The notes under the pieces were generated by a model that was not told where the DNA came from, made no database searches, and was given only the letters and a program-made list of their open reading frames with translations. Positions 1-9,800 of a stretch of 64,000 nt of DNA are shown piece after piece. Source of the stretch: Strigamia acuminata (lineage: Eukaryota; Arthropoda; Chilopoda; Geophilomorpha; Linotaeniidae); NCBI GenBank assembly GCA_949358305.1, contig OX442317.1:15752491-15816490 (forward strand). The letters run 5' to 3'. The position numbers were made by a program, and so were the translations under genes. Numbering within the stretch: the first letter of the stretch is position 1; the number at the start of each line of letters is the position of its first letter.

Positions 1-132
1 AGGGAGTGGTATACGACAGGAGTCTTCGATCTTCGAAAAGTTGCATCCGAAGTGAATATCGCAGACATTTTTACGAAATGGCTCTCATCCGAACGTTTGC
101 GGTCACTCATTTCGAAGATCTTCCGAGCATAA
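1..132 (+). CDS. copia-1 Pol, C-terminal end of RNase H (partial)
   Basis: Open from the first base of the window to a TAA at 130-132. The 43 residues align without gaps to the last residues of the complete copia polyprotein at 6807-11750, sharing the segment DIFTKWLSSERLR. This is the end of the RNase H domain of a Ty1/copia Gag-Pol, which degrades the RNA strand during reverse transcription. The rest of the element lies upstream of the window, so its integrity is unknown. It is a relative of copia-2 and not the same copy: the residues differ and the LTRs are unrelated in most of their length. Confidence 0.9.
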   Translation, partial: REWYTTGVFDLRKVASEVNIADIFTKWLSSERLRSLISKIFRA

Positions 133-339
133 CTTTATCGTGACATTCCTGATTTAGTTTCACCCGATTTCGAGGATCATCGAGTTTCTGTGGGAATTCC
201 GAGCTTAGTTAAGTGATAACCACGACAGTACCCGGCTCGATGATTCGACTTTATCATTTATTTCTCGACGATTATCAACTGTAATTCCAGTTTACGTTCA
301 TCTTGTCCCCTGATAAATATTTCCATCGAAGAGGGGATT
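133..339 (+). other. copia-1 3' untranslated region with polypurine tract
   Basis: Noncoding stretch between the pol stop and the LTR. It ends in the purine-rich run GAAGAGGGGATT (328-339), directly before the LTR; the related copia-2 has a similar run in the same place. This would prime plus-strand DNA synthesis. Confidence 0.75.
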
Positions 340-819
340 TGTTGGTCTAAAGACCATGTTTTTGTCGATGTATTTATTTATATACTTTTGATTTCGATAT
401 TATTGTTAGTTTAGCGATGTCTCGTATGTAATTCCATACTCTTGTCTTGTTTTGGTATGATTTGTTCTTCAATCCAATGATTTATCATTTTTTAATGCTA
501 ATTTCCGGCACCAGAGTGCCACCTTCACTGTTATCCTAATCCAAGATGGCGCAGCACACGGCTGTGTGCTGCTTGATTGTTTTTCACACCATTTATGTAA
601 TGTATTCTTATTTTAGTAAAGTGTTTTATATTTTGTTATCATTGCCTTTGCTTTAAAGCACATTGTGTGCTAGTTTAGTGCGCTATAAGTGGCCATAAGC
701 CACGCGCCGTCTCGCTTACGATACGCGTCGTATCGCCTACGTCCGTGCGCGCAGCACGGCCCCATTTTCCACGCTTCCCGGTGATAATTCACCGATATTC
801 TGCGCCCTACTCTGCTACA
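340..819 (+). repeat. copia-1 3' LTR (480 bp)
   Basis: Starts TGTTGGTC right after the polypurine tract and ends CTACA, exactly where homology to gypsy pol resumes at 820. Only one copy is in the window, so the boundaries come from the tract, the TG...CA ends and the resumption of gypsy coding sequence. It contains inverted repeats: a 9-bp stem at 551-572, GTGGC/GCCAC at 689-703, and a perfect 7-bp stem CGATACG/CGTATCG at 719-735. The target duplication cannot be tested because the 5' end is missing. Confidence 0.85.
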
Positions 820-820
820 A

Positions 821-2383
821 AAGAGGGCCCGCAGTGCTGTGTGGTGGGCGGGTATTATCCCGCAAATCATTACCTTCGTTCAGAAGTGCGTTATCTGCGC
901 GCAAAGCAGACCCTTGCCGCCACACGCGCTGCCTATTTCGTGGCCACGGGCCGAGGAGCCGTGGGCCCGTATACACATCGATTATGCCGGCCCGATACAG
1001 TCGCAGATGGTCCTGGTCTTGGTCGACGCCTACTCGGGGTGGATCGAGGCGAGGGCGACGCAAGCGGCCACTTTAGCCGCCACTATTTCGATTCTCAGGC
1101 GTGTTTTCAGCACTTTTGGGCTCCCTCACCTTTTGGTGAGTGACAACGGAGCCCAATTCACGTCTGCAGAGTTTGCCAGTTTTTTGAGAAGAAATGGTGT
1201 AGAACACATTTTCTCCCCTCCATACCACGTGCAGTCCAATGGCCAAGCGGAACGCGCGGTACGGTGGGTAAAAGACCGTTTATCGAAGTTTACCAAGGGG
1301 GACTTAGAGTTACGGTTGTTAAGACTGATGCTGTATCAGCACACAAGCTTTCGCACGCGAGACAATCAGTCGCCGGCAATGCTTTTTATTGGGCGACAAC
1401 CGTTCACCTTTTTGGACTTGGTGAAACCCAGATGCACAGGGGGTGTGGGACCTACTAACTCTCGTTTCAGGTACTTCGGTGTTGGCGACAAGCTTTGGTA
1501 CAAGTCGTTCCCGGCGAGCACGCCGCCGTGGCGGCCAGGAATTGTACTGGAGAGACGTGGCAAGTTGGTCTACCGGTTGAAAGATGTTCAGACAGAGAAG
1601 GAAGTGGTCAGACACTTGAACCACGTGATGAAACGGGACGTGGCGGACCCCAAGGAGATAGTAACATCAATACCAACAGCGGCGCCGTCAGTTCTCGTGT
1701 CCGAGGAGGAAACGAGAGGTTATACGTATGTGCCGATGCCAGGAACTCCACCTCCGGGTCTACTTGGGGCGGTGCAGGTCCAGCCGCAGCCCCTACTGAC
1801 GCCACCCGCAATACCTCGCGGCACGCCCCCGCAAGCTGTGGCGACGCCGCCGCTTGGAAGTCCACAAGTTACGGCGACAATTCCGCCGGCAATCTTTGCC
1901 ACGCCAGGGCAAGGACCGTTTCCCGTTCCCGTCGCGGTGACACCATTAATTCCGGCAATGGTTGAGCCGGTAATTGACGAGCAGCAGCGGGGAGAGTTAC
2001 CTCAAGTCACCCACGGTGCAGTTCAGAGGACAAGAGCACGGACGACCAGGAACGTCGACGTCAATTACAAGGAGCTATTGTCGGGGGAGGAAGACGACGA
2101 CGACGAGACGGTCATGGCAAATTATCACAATTTGCCTCCTGTAAGACCGCCAAAGCGTGGGCTAATGGTGGCGGACATAGTACGCCTAGAGCCCCTCGAG
2201 GTTCTGGAGCAACCTGGCCCGAGCACCTCAGCAAATCCCTCAGGAAGAAACGCACCACAGGCTAGTGGGCCTGCAAGGAAAACCACCAAGGGGAGTGCTG
2301 AGCCGGCGCAATTGTATAGCAAGGAAGACGCCGAGCGCACCCGACTGCTTTTAAGGCGTATGGCTGATAAGAACAAACAATAA
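821..2383 (+). pseudogene. gypsy-1 Pol, integrase and C-terminal tail (5' truncated by copia-1)
   Basis: The frame is open from the copia junction to the stop at 2381-2383. The copia LTR cut pol inside the integrase zinc-binding domain: both histidines are lost and the CVIC cysteine pair remains. The catalytic core is present with its D, D and E residues in HIDYAG, VSDNGAQF and NGQAERAVRW. A proline-rich linker follows. The end is the conserved tail with NYKEL, an acidic SGEE run, NLPPVRPPKRGL, QPGPS and YSKEDAERTRLLL. Integrase joins the element cDNA to chromosomal DNA. This copy has the roughly 84-residue stretch after the core that gypsy-2 lacks. The piece cannot be expressed as a full gag-pol here. 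Confidence 0.88.
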
Positions 2384-2544
2384 CACAGAGTGGCTTTGAG
2401 TTTACTTTATTTCCAAGATGTTTAGTTATTTTAAGAAAAATTGTAAAGTGCGATATGATGGGGTTTTTAGCATAAGATGTTGTGGTCACCATAAATTTAA
2501 ATTTGTAAAGATTACAAGTAGTAGTTGTTGTAACTGGGGAGGAA

Positions 2545-2758
2545 TGTTATGTTTTGATGGCAAATTAATGAATAAGCTTTATGACGTACAATGTAGTTGG
2601 TTACAACAATGTACCATGGTTGCCTATTGTGTGTAAGGTGACCATGGTAACGGTATTCTGGAATTAGTCATGTGTGAGCTATGAATAAATGAGGGAGTTT
2701 TGTGTACACTCTTTCCCATTCCAATTTGAGAGTCTAAATCATTTGTGAGAACTCTTCA
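2545..2758 (+). repeat. gypsy-1 3' LTR (214 bp)
   Basis: Begins TGTTATG after the polypurine run ACTGGGGAGGAA (2533-2544) and ends AACTCTTCA at the satellite border. Bases 2384-2544 are the AT-rich 3' untranslated region. The LTR carries an AATAAA signal near 2683 and a 13-bp stem-loop: arms 2612-2624 and 2637-2649, loop 12 nt, two G-U pairs as RNA. A stem of the same kind with base changes on both arms is present in the gypsy-2 and gypsy-4 LTRs. Confidence 0.85.
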
Positions 2759-4855
2759 AAACTCCGTCAAATTCTGTCAAAATCTGTCAAAATCCGTCAA
2801 AATCCGTCAAATTTTGTCAAACTTTGTCAAAATCCGTCAAAATCCGTCAAAATCCGTCAAATTCCGTCAAATTCCGTCAAATTCCGTCAAAATCCGTCAA
2901 ATTCCGTCAAATTCCGTCAAATTTTGTCAAATTTTGTCAAAATCCGTCAAAATCCGTCAAATTCCGTCAAATTCCGTCAAATTCCGTCAAAATCCGTCAA
3001 ATTCCGTCAAATTTCGTCAAATTCCGTCAAAATCCGTCAAATTCCGTCAAATTCCGTCAAATTTTGTCAAATTTTGTCAAAATCCGTCAAAATCCGTCAA
3101 ATTCCGTCAAATTCCGTCAAATTCCGTCAAATTTTGTCAAAATCCGTCAAAATTCGTCAAAATCCGTCAAATTCCGTCAAATTCCGTCAAATTCCGTCAA
3201 AATCCGTCAAAATCCGTCAAATTCCGTCAAAATCCGTCAAATTTTGTCAAATTTTGTCAAAATCCGTCAAAATCCGTCAAATTCCGTCAAATTCCGTCAA
3301 ATTCCGTCAAATTTTGTCAAAATCCGTCAAAATTCGTCAAAATCCGTCAAATTCCGTCAAATTCCGTCAAATTCCGTCAAAATCCGTCAAAATCCGTCAA
3401 ATTCCGTCAAAATCCGTCAAAATCCATCAAATTTTGTCAAAATCCGTCAAATTCCGTCAAAATCCGTCAAAATCCGTCAAAATCCGTCAAAATCCGTCAA
3501 ATTTTGTCAAAATCCGTCAAATTTTGTCAAAATCCGTCAAATTTTGTCAAAATCCGTCAAATTTTGTCAAATTTTGTCACATTCCGTCAAAATCCGTCAA
3601 AATCCGTCAAAATCCGTCAAAATCTGTCAAATTCCGTCAAATTCCGTCAAATTTTGTCAAACTTTGTCAAAATCCGTCAAAATCCGTCAAAATCCGTCAA
3701 ATTCCGTCAAATTCCGTCAAAATCCGTCAAAATCCGTCAAATTCCGTCAAATTCCGTCAAAATCCGTCAAAATCCGTCAAAATCCGTCAAAATCCGTCAA
3801 AATCCGTCAAATTTTGTCAAAATCCGTCAAATTTTGTCAAAATCCGTCAAATTCCGTCAAATTTTGTCACATTCCGTCAAATTCCGTCAAAATCCGTCAA
3901 AATCCGTTAAAATCCGTCAAATTCCGTCAAATTCCGTCAAATTCCGTCAAATTCCGTCAAATTCCGTCAAAATCCGTCAAAATCCGTGAAATTTTGTCAA
4001 AATCCGTCAAAATCCGTCAAAATCCGTCAAATTCCGTCAAATTCTGTCAAATTCCGTCAAATTCCGTCAAATTCCGTCAAAATTCGTCAAAATCCGTCAA
4101 AATCCGTCAAAATCCGTCAAATTTTGTCAAAATCCGTCAAATTCTGTCAAATTCCGTCAAATTCCGTCAAATTCCGTCAAAATTCGTCAAAATCCGTCAA
4201 AATCCGTCAAACTCCGTCAAATTTTGTCAAAATCCGTCAAAATCCGTCAAAATCTGTCAAATTCCGTCAAATTCCGTAAAATTCCGTCAAATTCTGTCAA
4301 ATTCCGTCAAATTCCGTCAAATTCCGTCAAAATCCGTCAAAATCCGTCAAATTCCGTCAAAATCCATCAAATTTTGTCAAAATCCGTCAAATTCCGTCAA
4401 ATTCCGTCAAATTCCGTCAAATTCCGTCAAAATCCGTCAAATTTTGTCAAAATCCGTCAAAATCCGTCAAAATCCGTCAAATTCCGTCAAATTCTGTCAA
4501 ATTCCGTCAAATTCCGTCAAATTCCGTCAAAATTCGTCAAAATCCGTCAAAATCCGTCAAAATCCGTCAAATTTTGTCAAAATCCGTCAAATTCCGTCAA
4601 ATTTTGTCACATTCCGTCAAAATCCGTCAAAATCCGTCAAAATCCGTCAAAATCTGTCAAATTCCGTCAAAATCCGTCAAAATCCGTCAAATTCCGTCAA
4701 ATTCCGTCAAATTTTGTCAAACTTTGTCAAAATCCGTCAAAATCCGTCAAAATCCGTCAAATTCCGTCAAATTCCGTCAAAATCCGTCAAAATCCGTCAA
4801 AATCCGTCAAATTCCGTCAAATTCCGTCAAAATCCGTCAAAATCCGTCAAAATCC
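2759..4855 (+). repeat. 10-bp satellite, block A1 (about 209 units)
   Basis: Tandem array of a 10-bp unit. The main variants are AAAATCCGTC, AAATTCCGTC and AAATTTTGTC, with rarer forms such as AAAATCTGTC and ACATTCCGTC. No insertion or deletion is seen: the register is kept from 2759 to the last partial unit. Each unit holds a run of at least five A/T bases without a TpA step, so A-tracts recur every helical turn. A perfect 180-bp duplication occurs at 3061-3240 and 3241-3420. All three + frames are open only because the unit has no stop triplet; no coding role is claimed. Confidence 0.97.
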
Positions 4856-5068
4856 TGTTAGATTCTGATTATAAATTAACTATTAAGTGTGAATTGACTG
4901 TGTTATATGATTGTTGTAACAATGTGCCATGGTTGGTGATTGTTTGGAAACTAACCATGGCAACACATATTCTGGAATTCAGTTGTGTACGATGAGTTCA
5001 TTAAATGAGAGTGAACATGTTTTCCGTGTCTAAATTAAAGAGTGACATCGAGTTGTAAGAACTCTTCA
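4856..5068 (+). repeat. gypsy-2 5' LTR (213 bp)
   Basis: Starts TGTTAGATTCTG directly after the satellite and ends AACTCTTCA before the primer-binding site. It matches 16831-17043 at every position I compared. It contains a perfect 10-bp stem, TGCCATGGTT (4925-4934) with AACCATGGCA (4953-4962), positionally equivalent to stems in gypsy-1 and gypsy-4. No standard AATAAA is evident; an ATTAAA-like signal lies near 4998. Confidence 0.95.
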
Positions 5069-5069
5069 G

Positions 5070-5081
5070 TGGTATCCACGA
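5070..5081 (+). other. primer-binding site of gypsy-2, primer unidentified
   Basis: TGGTATCCACGA begins one base after the 5' LTR. The same 12 bases sit at the same place in gypsy-3, -4, -5 and -6, while the bases after them differ. A tRNA primer would have to end UCGUGGAUACCA; I cannot match this to a tRNA I know. The leader to the gag ATG at 5391 has no other feature I can support. Confidence 0.75.
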
Positions 5082-5390
5082 GAAAAAGCCATAGTAGTAC
5101 AATTGGACAGTACGTTGGACAGAGGAAGCTCCCGAGATGGGGCACATTAGGAAATTGTGAGTTTTTGCCTACTTTTGCTGCGATTGATGAGTGCCGCGTC
5201 GGCGAGTCGACGTTCGGGCGGAGCTTTGGACTCTTATTGGTGGCGTGCGGCGTGCGAGCCGTCGGCGACGTCGTGTAGACGTGCGCAAGAGAGATTTCGA
5301 CGTCGAGACGAACGTCGGGCCTACGTGATCGAACACGGGTCGTCGAACGCGAGGTTTGCCGGTCTGTGTGGGTTTGTGCTGTTGTTGACC

Positions 5391-6254
5391 ATGGCACAAC
5401 TGATGCTTGGCGGCATTCCGCCGTTTTCCGGTTCCACGCTGCATGAGTGGACAAGCTGGAAGCAAACTTACCAGCAGTTTGTGCTGTTGAACAAGGTGGA
5501 AGCAGACAGACAGGTCCCGCTACTTTTGACTGTCATTGGCATACCAATGTTCGATAAAATCAAGCGGTGGGCGCATCCGAAGGAAGTCGTCACGATGGGT
5601 TTGGATGCGATTTTGGACGTGGTTGAGGAGCACTACACGTCAGTTGACACCCCGTATATGGCTCGGCAGCGATTCGGAGCGCGCAAACGCCACGAGGGAG
5701 AGTCGGTGGAAAAATACATAGCAGAGTTACGGATTCTGTCTCAACGTTGCGGATTCGCAACCAAGGAAGAAACGGACGGGGCGATCGTCCATCAGGTGGT
5801 ACGAGGATCGCGGAATGAGGTTTTGGTCCGCGAGATTCTTCTCAACATGCCGTTGACGGCAGAACAGGTGACAAAACGTGCCGTCGCCCACGAGATGGCC
5901 CACATTGCGGCGTCGGGACGCGAAGAACCGTTGCCTTTCACGGATGAAGAGCCGACCAAAGCGCCAGCTTCGGCGGCGTTGATGCAGTTGTCGATGGGTG
6001 GCCGCCGCGGTCCGCAGAGGGGCCGTGGAAAAGCCAACCAATTCGGTTCACCCGGTTTTTCAGGCGCAGGGACCAGTGCTCAACGTGGTTCGTTTCAGCG
6101 ACCTTGGCGCGGGCGCCAGGGGCAGAGTAGTGGGCGAGGCGGCCAACCTGTAAAAAGGGATGGCACGCCCGTCGACTGTTTTCGTTGCGGCGGACCGCAT
6201 TTCGTTAGGGATTGCCCGTTTGAGCCAGCATTGGGACCAAGGCCGGTCAAGATC
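5391..6254 (+). pseudogene. gypsy-2 Gag, N-terminal part of gag-pol, cut by copia-2
   Basis: Starts at ATG 5391 (MAQLMLGGIPPF), the position shared by the gag starts of all copies. The frame is also open upstream to 5157, but that part is leader in the other copies. The first ~200 residues are the capsid-like region. A basic, glycine-rich stretch follows, then a zinc knuckle CFRCGGPHFVRDC with CX2CX3HX4C spacing. Gag packages the element RNA. The frame breaks near 6241, where one G is missing relative to gypsy-4, and the sequence is then interrupted by copia-2 at 6255. Confidence 0.88.
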
Positions 6255-6760
6255 TGTGGTGGTATGCTGCAAAAACAGCACAGACTAGGCAGTGGAAACG
6301 CTTAAAAATAAGCCAACACGTACGATATAGCACGCACGAGACGTGCGGCGCGTCGTGTACGCGAATTTGAGCCGGTTCTGGTCGAATTTGCGTGGTGTCT
6401 GCACTTATGAAAACAGGATTGAAATGCACAGGAGCACACTTAGCAGTGTGCGTCGCCATCTTGGAATAAAAGGCAGTGCGCTCTGGTGACAGAAGCGAGC
6501 GACACACAGGTATAAACAGATAGGCGATGCATGATGCCCAGTGTGTTAAGACACAGTTAATGCAGGCACCATGCATTTCCCTTACAATATAAAGTAAATA
6601 TACGGAAATATACTGGTAACAACCAGTTAAGTAGGAAATAAACACTAAATCATTTGGGGAAAGAAAATATAATAACCAATGACGTGAAAAAGTCCAGGTA
6701 GCGTCATTACGCATCGAAAAAGTGTTAAATGAACGTCCGAAGTGGTTTCAAGGACCAACA
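6255..6760 (-). repeat. copia-2 3' LTR (506 bp) and adjacent polypurine tract
   Basis: On the minus strand the LTR begins TGTTGGTCC after the tract GAAGGAGGAAT (6761-6771). The copia-1 LTR also begins TGTTGGTC after a similar tract, which links the two families. It matches 12438-12943 base for base in my comparison. Confidence 0.96.
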
Positions 6761-6806
6761 ATTCCCTCCTTCGATGTGCAATGTCGATATTAACAGTTCG
6801 ATGAAA

Positions 6807-9800
6807 TTATTTCGAGATGAAGATCCGGGACAACAAATTTCGGAGGCGTTCGGAACTAAGCCATTTCGTGAAAATATCCGAAACATTTATTTCACCCGGA
6901 ATTTTGCGGAGTTCGAAGCATCCGGCAATATGCCACTCTCGAAGCCAATGGAACTTTACTCGAATGTGTTTGGTTTTCGAGTTCTCGATGTCGTTGTTCG
7001 TGAATTGGATCGAGGCGAGGGCATCGGAGAAAATAATCGGTTTCGATAATCGGTTTAACGGTGGAAAGACTCGATAGATACTGTCCAACCAGTATAACTC
7101 TTTAACGATTTCGACTAGTGCCACAAACTCGGCTTCCATGGTGGAACAGGCGACGCTGGTCTGCTTTTTGCAGCTCCAGCCAATTGGCACACAACCGATA
7201 TAAATGATGTATCCTCCGAAGCTTCTCGATGTCGCAATGTCGCTCGCCCACGACGCATCTGTGTATCCCCACAGCTGACTGGAATTACACCCCGAGAGTT
7301 CGATCGAGAAATCGCTCGTGTTCGCCACGTATTTGAGAACTTGGAGCAAACACTTGATGTGGCGGTGGTCGTAGCAGTTATTATACTGCGATAAAGCGAT
7401 GACCGAATATAATATGTCGGGACGAGTGCGAGAAGCGAGGAATAATAACGATCCGATGAGCGATCGGTACGGAAAGTCCGGGAGATTATCCAACGAGCCT
7501 TTGACGAGCGTGGTCCCCGGTGTGACAGGCACTTTAATGAGTGCATCTGACGAAACGTTGAACTTTTTAAGAAGTTTGTCGATGTAGGAGCGTTGGGACA
7601 TGAAAACTTTCCCATCGCGACGCACGAATTCTACCCCGAGTAATTTGGTTATCGGTCCGAGGTTGACGATGTCGAATTTGCTGGAAATCAGCGCCAAAAT
7701 ACGGTCTCGGATACTCTCCGACGCGTAAAATAAGACGATATCGTCCACGTAGACTAACATAACAGCCGAATGTCCAAATGCGTAAACGCAATTACAAGCG
7801 GGAAATTTTTGGAATCCGAGGTCGGTTAACGTCTCGTTGAGCTTCTGGTACCACATGCGCCCCGACTGGTGAAGACCATAAAGTGACTTGGTTAACAACC
7901 AGACGTTGTCGGGTGAGGTGCATGTGGCGCCGGCGGGAATCCGCATGTAAATTTCGTGGTCGAGGTCGCCGTAAAGGTAGGCACACTTGACGTCGAGGTG
8001 GAGATCCCTCCATCCTAGTAAAACGACTAGGAGGCAGAAAAAGAATCGGATGAGCACAAAGTTAACCACCGGACTAAAAACTTCATCGAAATCAACGCCC
8101 ATTGTTTGGCGGAAACCCTGCGCAACAAGTCGGGCACGGTAGCGGTGAATTTTCCCGGTGGCATCCGATTTCAACCGAAAAATCCATTTACACCCGAGGA
8201 TTGTCTTGTCCGGGGGTCGTGGAACTTCCTTATAAACTTCGCGTTCCTTGAAAGTCGTGAGCTCCTCATCGATTGCCTCCGTCCATTTCGGTGCCTCGGG
8301 TAGCTTGACTGCTTCGGCGTACGTGGACGGCTCTCGAAAACACATAAGGACGTGATGAACAGGTTGCTCTTCCTGCAATTGATGTTCGAGGTTGCCGAAA
8401 AAGAAAATGTCCTCTTCATACGGAAGTTGGTGAGCGACGCAATATCTTTCGATGTCCCCTCTCGACCTTAAGCGGACACCGTGCTCCGGATAGTAATAAA
8501 CGTCGACCTTGATTTTGCCAGGCGCTTGTTCTTTCCGGAGATGCTCTTCCCTCCTCCATCCGCTGAAGGGCGTATCTCCACCAATAAAACGATAGGGGCA
8601 GTGAAGAGCGCGTAACGGAGCGAGGGGCGGTGCAGGCGTTGCAGCGGCCGCTGGTAAGGCGGCTGCCTTATCGAGGAGATCATCGAGGAGATTATCAAGT
8701 GGATCATCTTCGGGGTCGTGCTCGGAATCACGTTCGGGATAGCGTTCGAAAAATTGTTCGATATCGTGATCAACGTCGAGTTCACTATCGCTGGCCTCAG
8801 GGGTGTGAGGTTGACGAGCCAAAGCATCGGGACGTAATCTCCTCCGAGGACGGTAAAGCGGAAGTGGTGGGTCAGGCGTGACGTCCAAACCGATGTCCTC
8901 CGGTACATCGTCCGCAAACAGAATAGGAGGAGGCAATTCATCAGCAATGTCCTCTTCGACCTCCTCGAGGACGGAGCGATATGAAGCGACTGATGAAGCG
9001 CTTGACGGAGCCCGATGGCGGAATTCATCATCGTCATTAGACGATTCATCGTCGGAATCACGACGTCGACGTGACCAGGGGACAGACGGAAAAGCACCAT
9101 CGCCAAAAGTGACACGGGACGGTGTAGTGACGCGAGAAGGCTCCTCCATGAATGGAGCATTTTCGTAGGGATCCGGAACATAAAATGGCGAGCGTTTGAA
9201 ATTCTGGCGTTCATCGATTTGAACGTGAACGGATTCCGTGACGGTGTTCGTAGCCGGATTCCAAACTCGATAACCGCGAGTGTTGGAGGCGTAACCGACG
9301 AGAAATCCTTCCCACGCCCGTGGATCCATTTTGTTGCGCCCGGGTGCGGTGAAATGCACCCAGCATTTAGAACCAATTTTTCGGAAATGTTTGACGGAGA
9401 GGGCACGCTGGCGCCACAATACATATGGGATTTCGTCGTTAAGTTTTGAATGCGGGCTGCGATTTTTAACGTACGAAAATGTCACAGCGAGTTCAGCCCA
9501 AAGTGTGTGCGGAAAACCGGTTTCGGAGGTAACGGAGCGAAGATAGTCGCCCATCGTCCGGTTTAGGCGTTCGGCGACCCCGTTCATTTGTGGGCTTCCG
9601 GGATTGGTCCGTTGTGCGACAATGCCCTTGTCAGCGAGGTAACGGTCAAAAGTCTTAGAAATAAATTCCCCGCCGCGATCCGTGCGAATTGATTTGACGC
9701 GGGAATCCGTAATGCGTTCAACGCGGGAAACAAAGTCTTTGAAAGTCGCAAAAACGTCGGATTTGCGTGCAATCGGAAAAATCCACGAATATCGGGTCGC

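Larger units (their letters stand above)
820..2758 (+). mobile_element. gypsy-1, Ty3/gypsy element, 3' part only
   Basis: Right-hand remnant of a gypsy element interrupted by copia-1. It contains the integrase half of pol, a 3' untranslated region and the 3' LTR, and then abuts the 10-bp satellite. Its protein and LTR layout match gypsy-2, -3, -4 and -6. The 5' half, if present, lies upstream of the window. Confidence 0.9.

Noticed and set aside
2759-4855. CRISPR-like array
   Set aside because: Direct 10-bp repeats without spacers in a eukaryotic setting; no cas genes.
2745-4995. Very long overlapping reading frames in the satellite, with products of SVKIRQNPSK type
   Set aside because: All three + frames are open at once because the 10-bp unit has no stop triplet. 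There is no start context, domain or codon bias. The same happens at 17017-19436, 25228-25628 and 57427-58296.
5157-5390. N-terminal extension of gypsy-2 gag (also 25876-26133 and 56375-56632)
   Set aside because: The frame is open but absent from gypsy-3 and gypsy-6, where gag starts at the equivalent of MAQ. Treated as leader.
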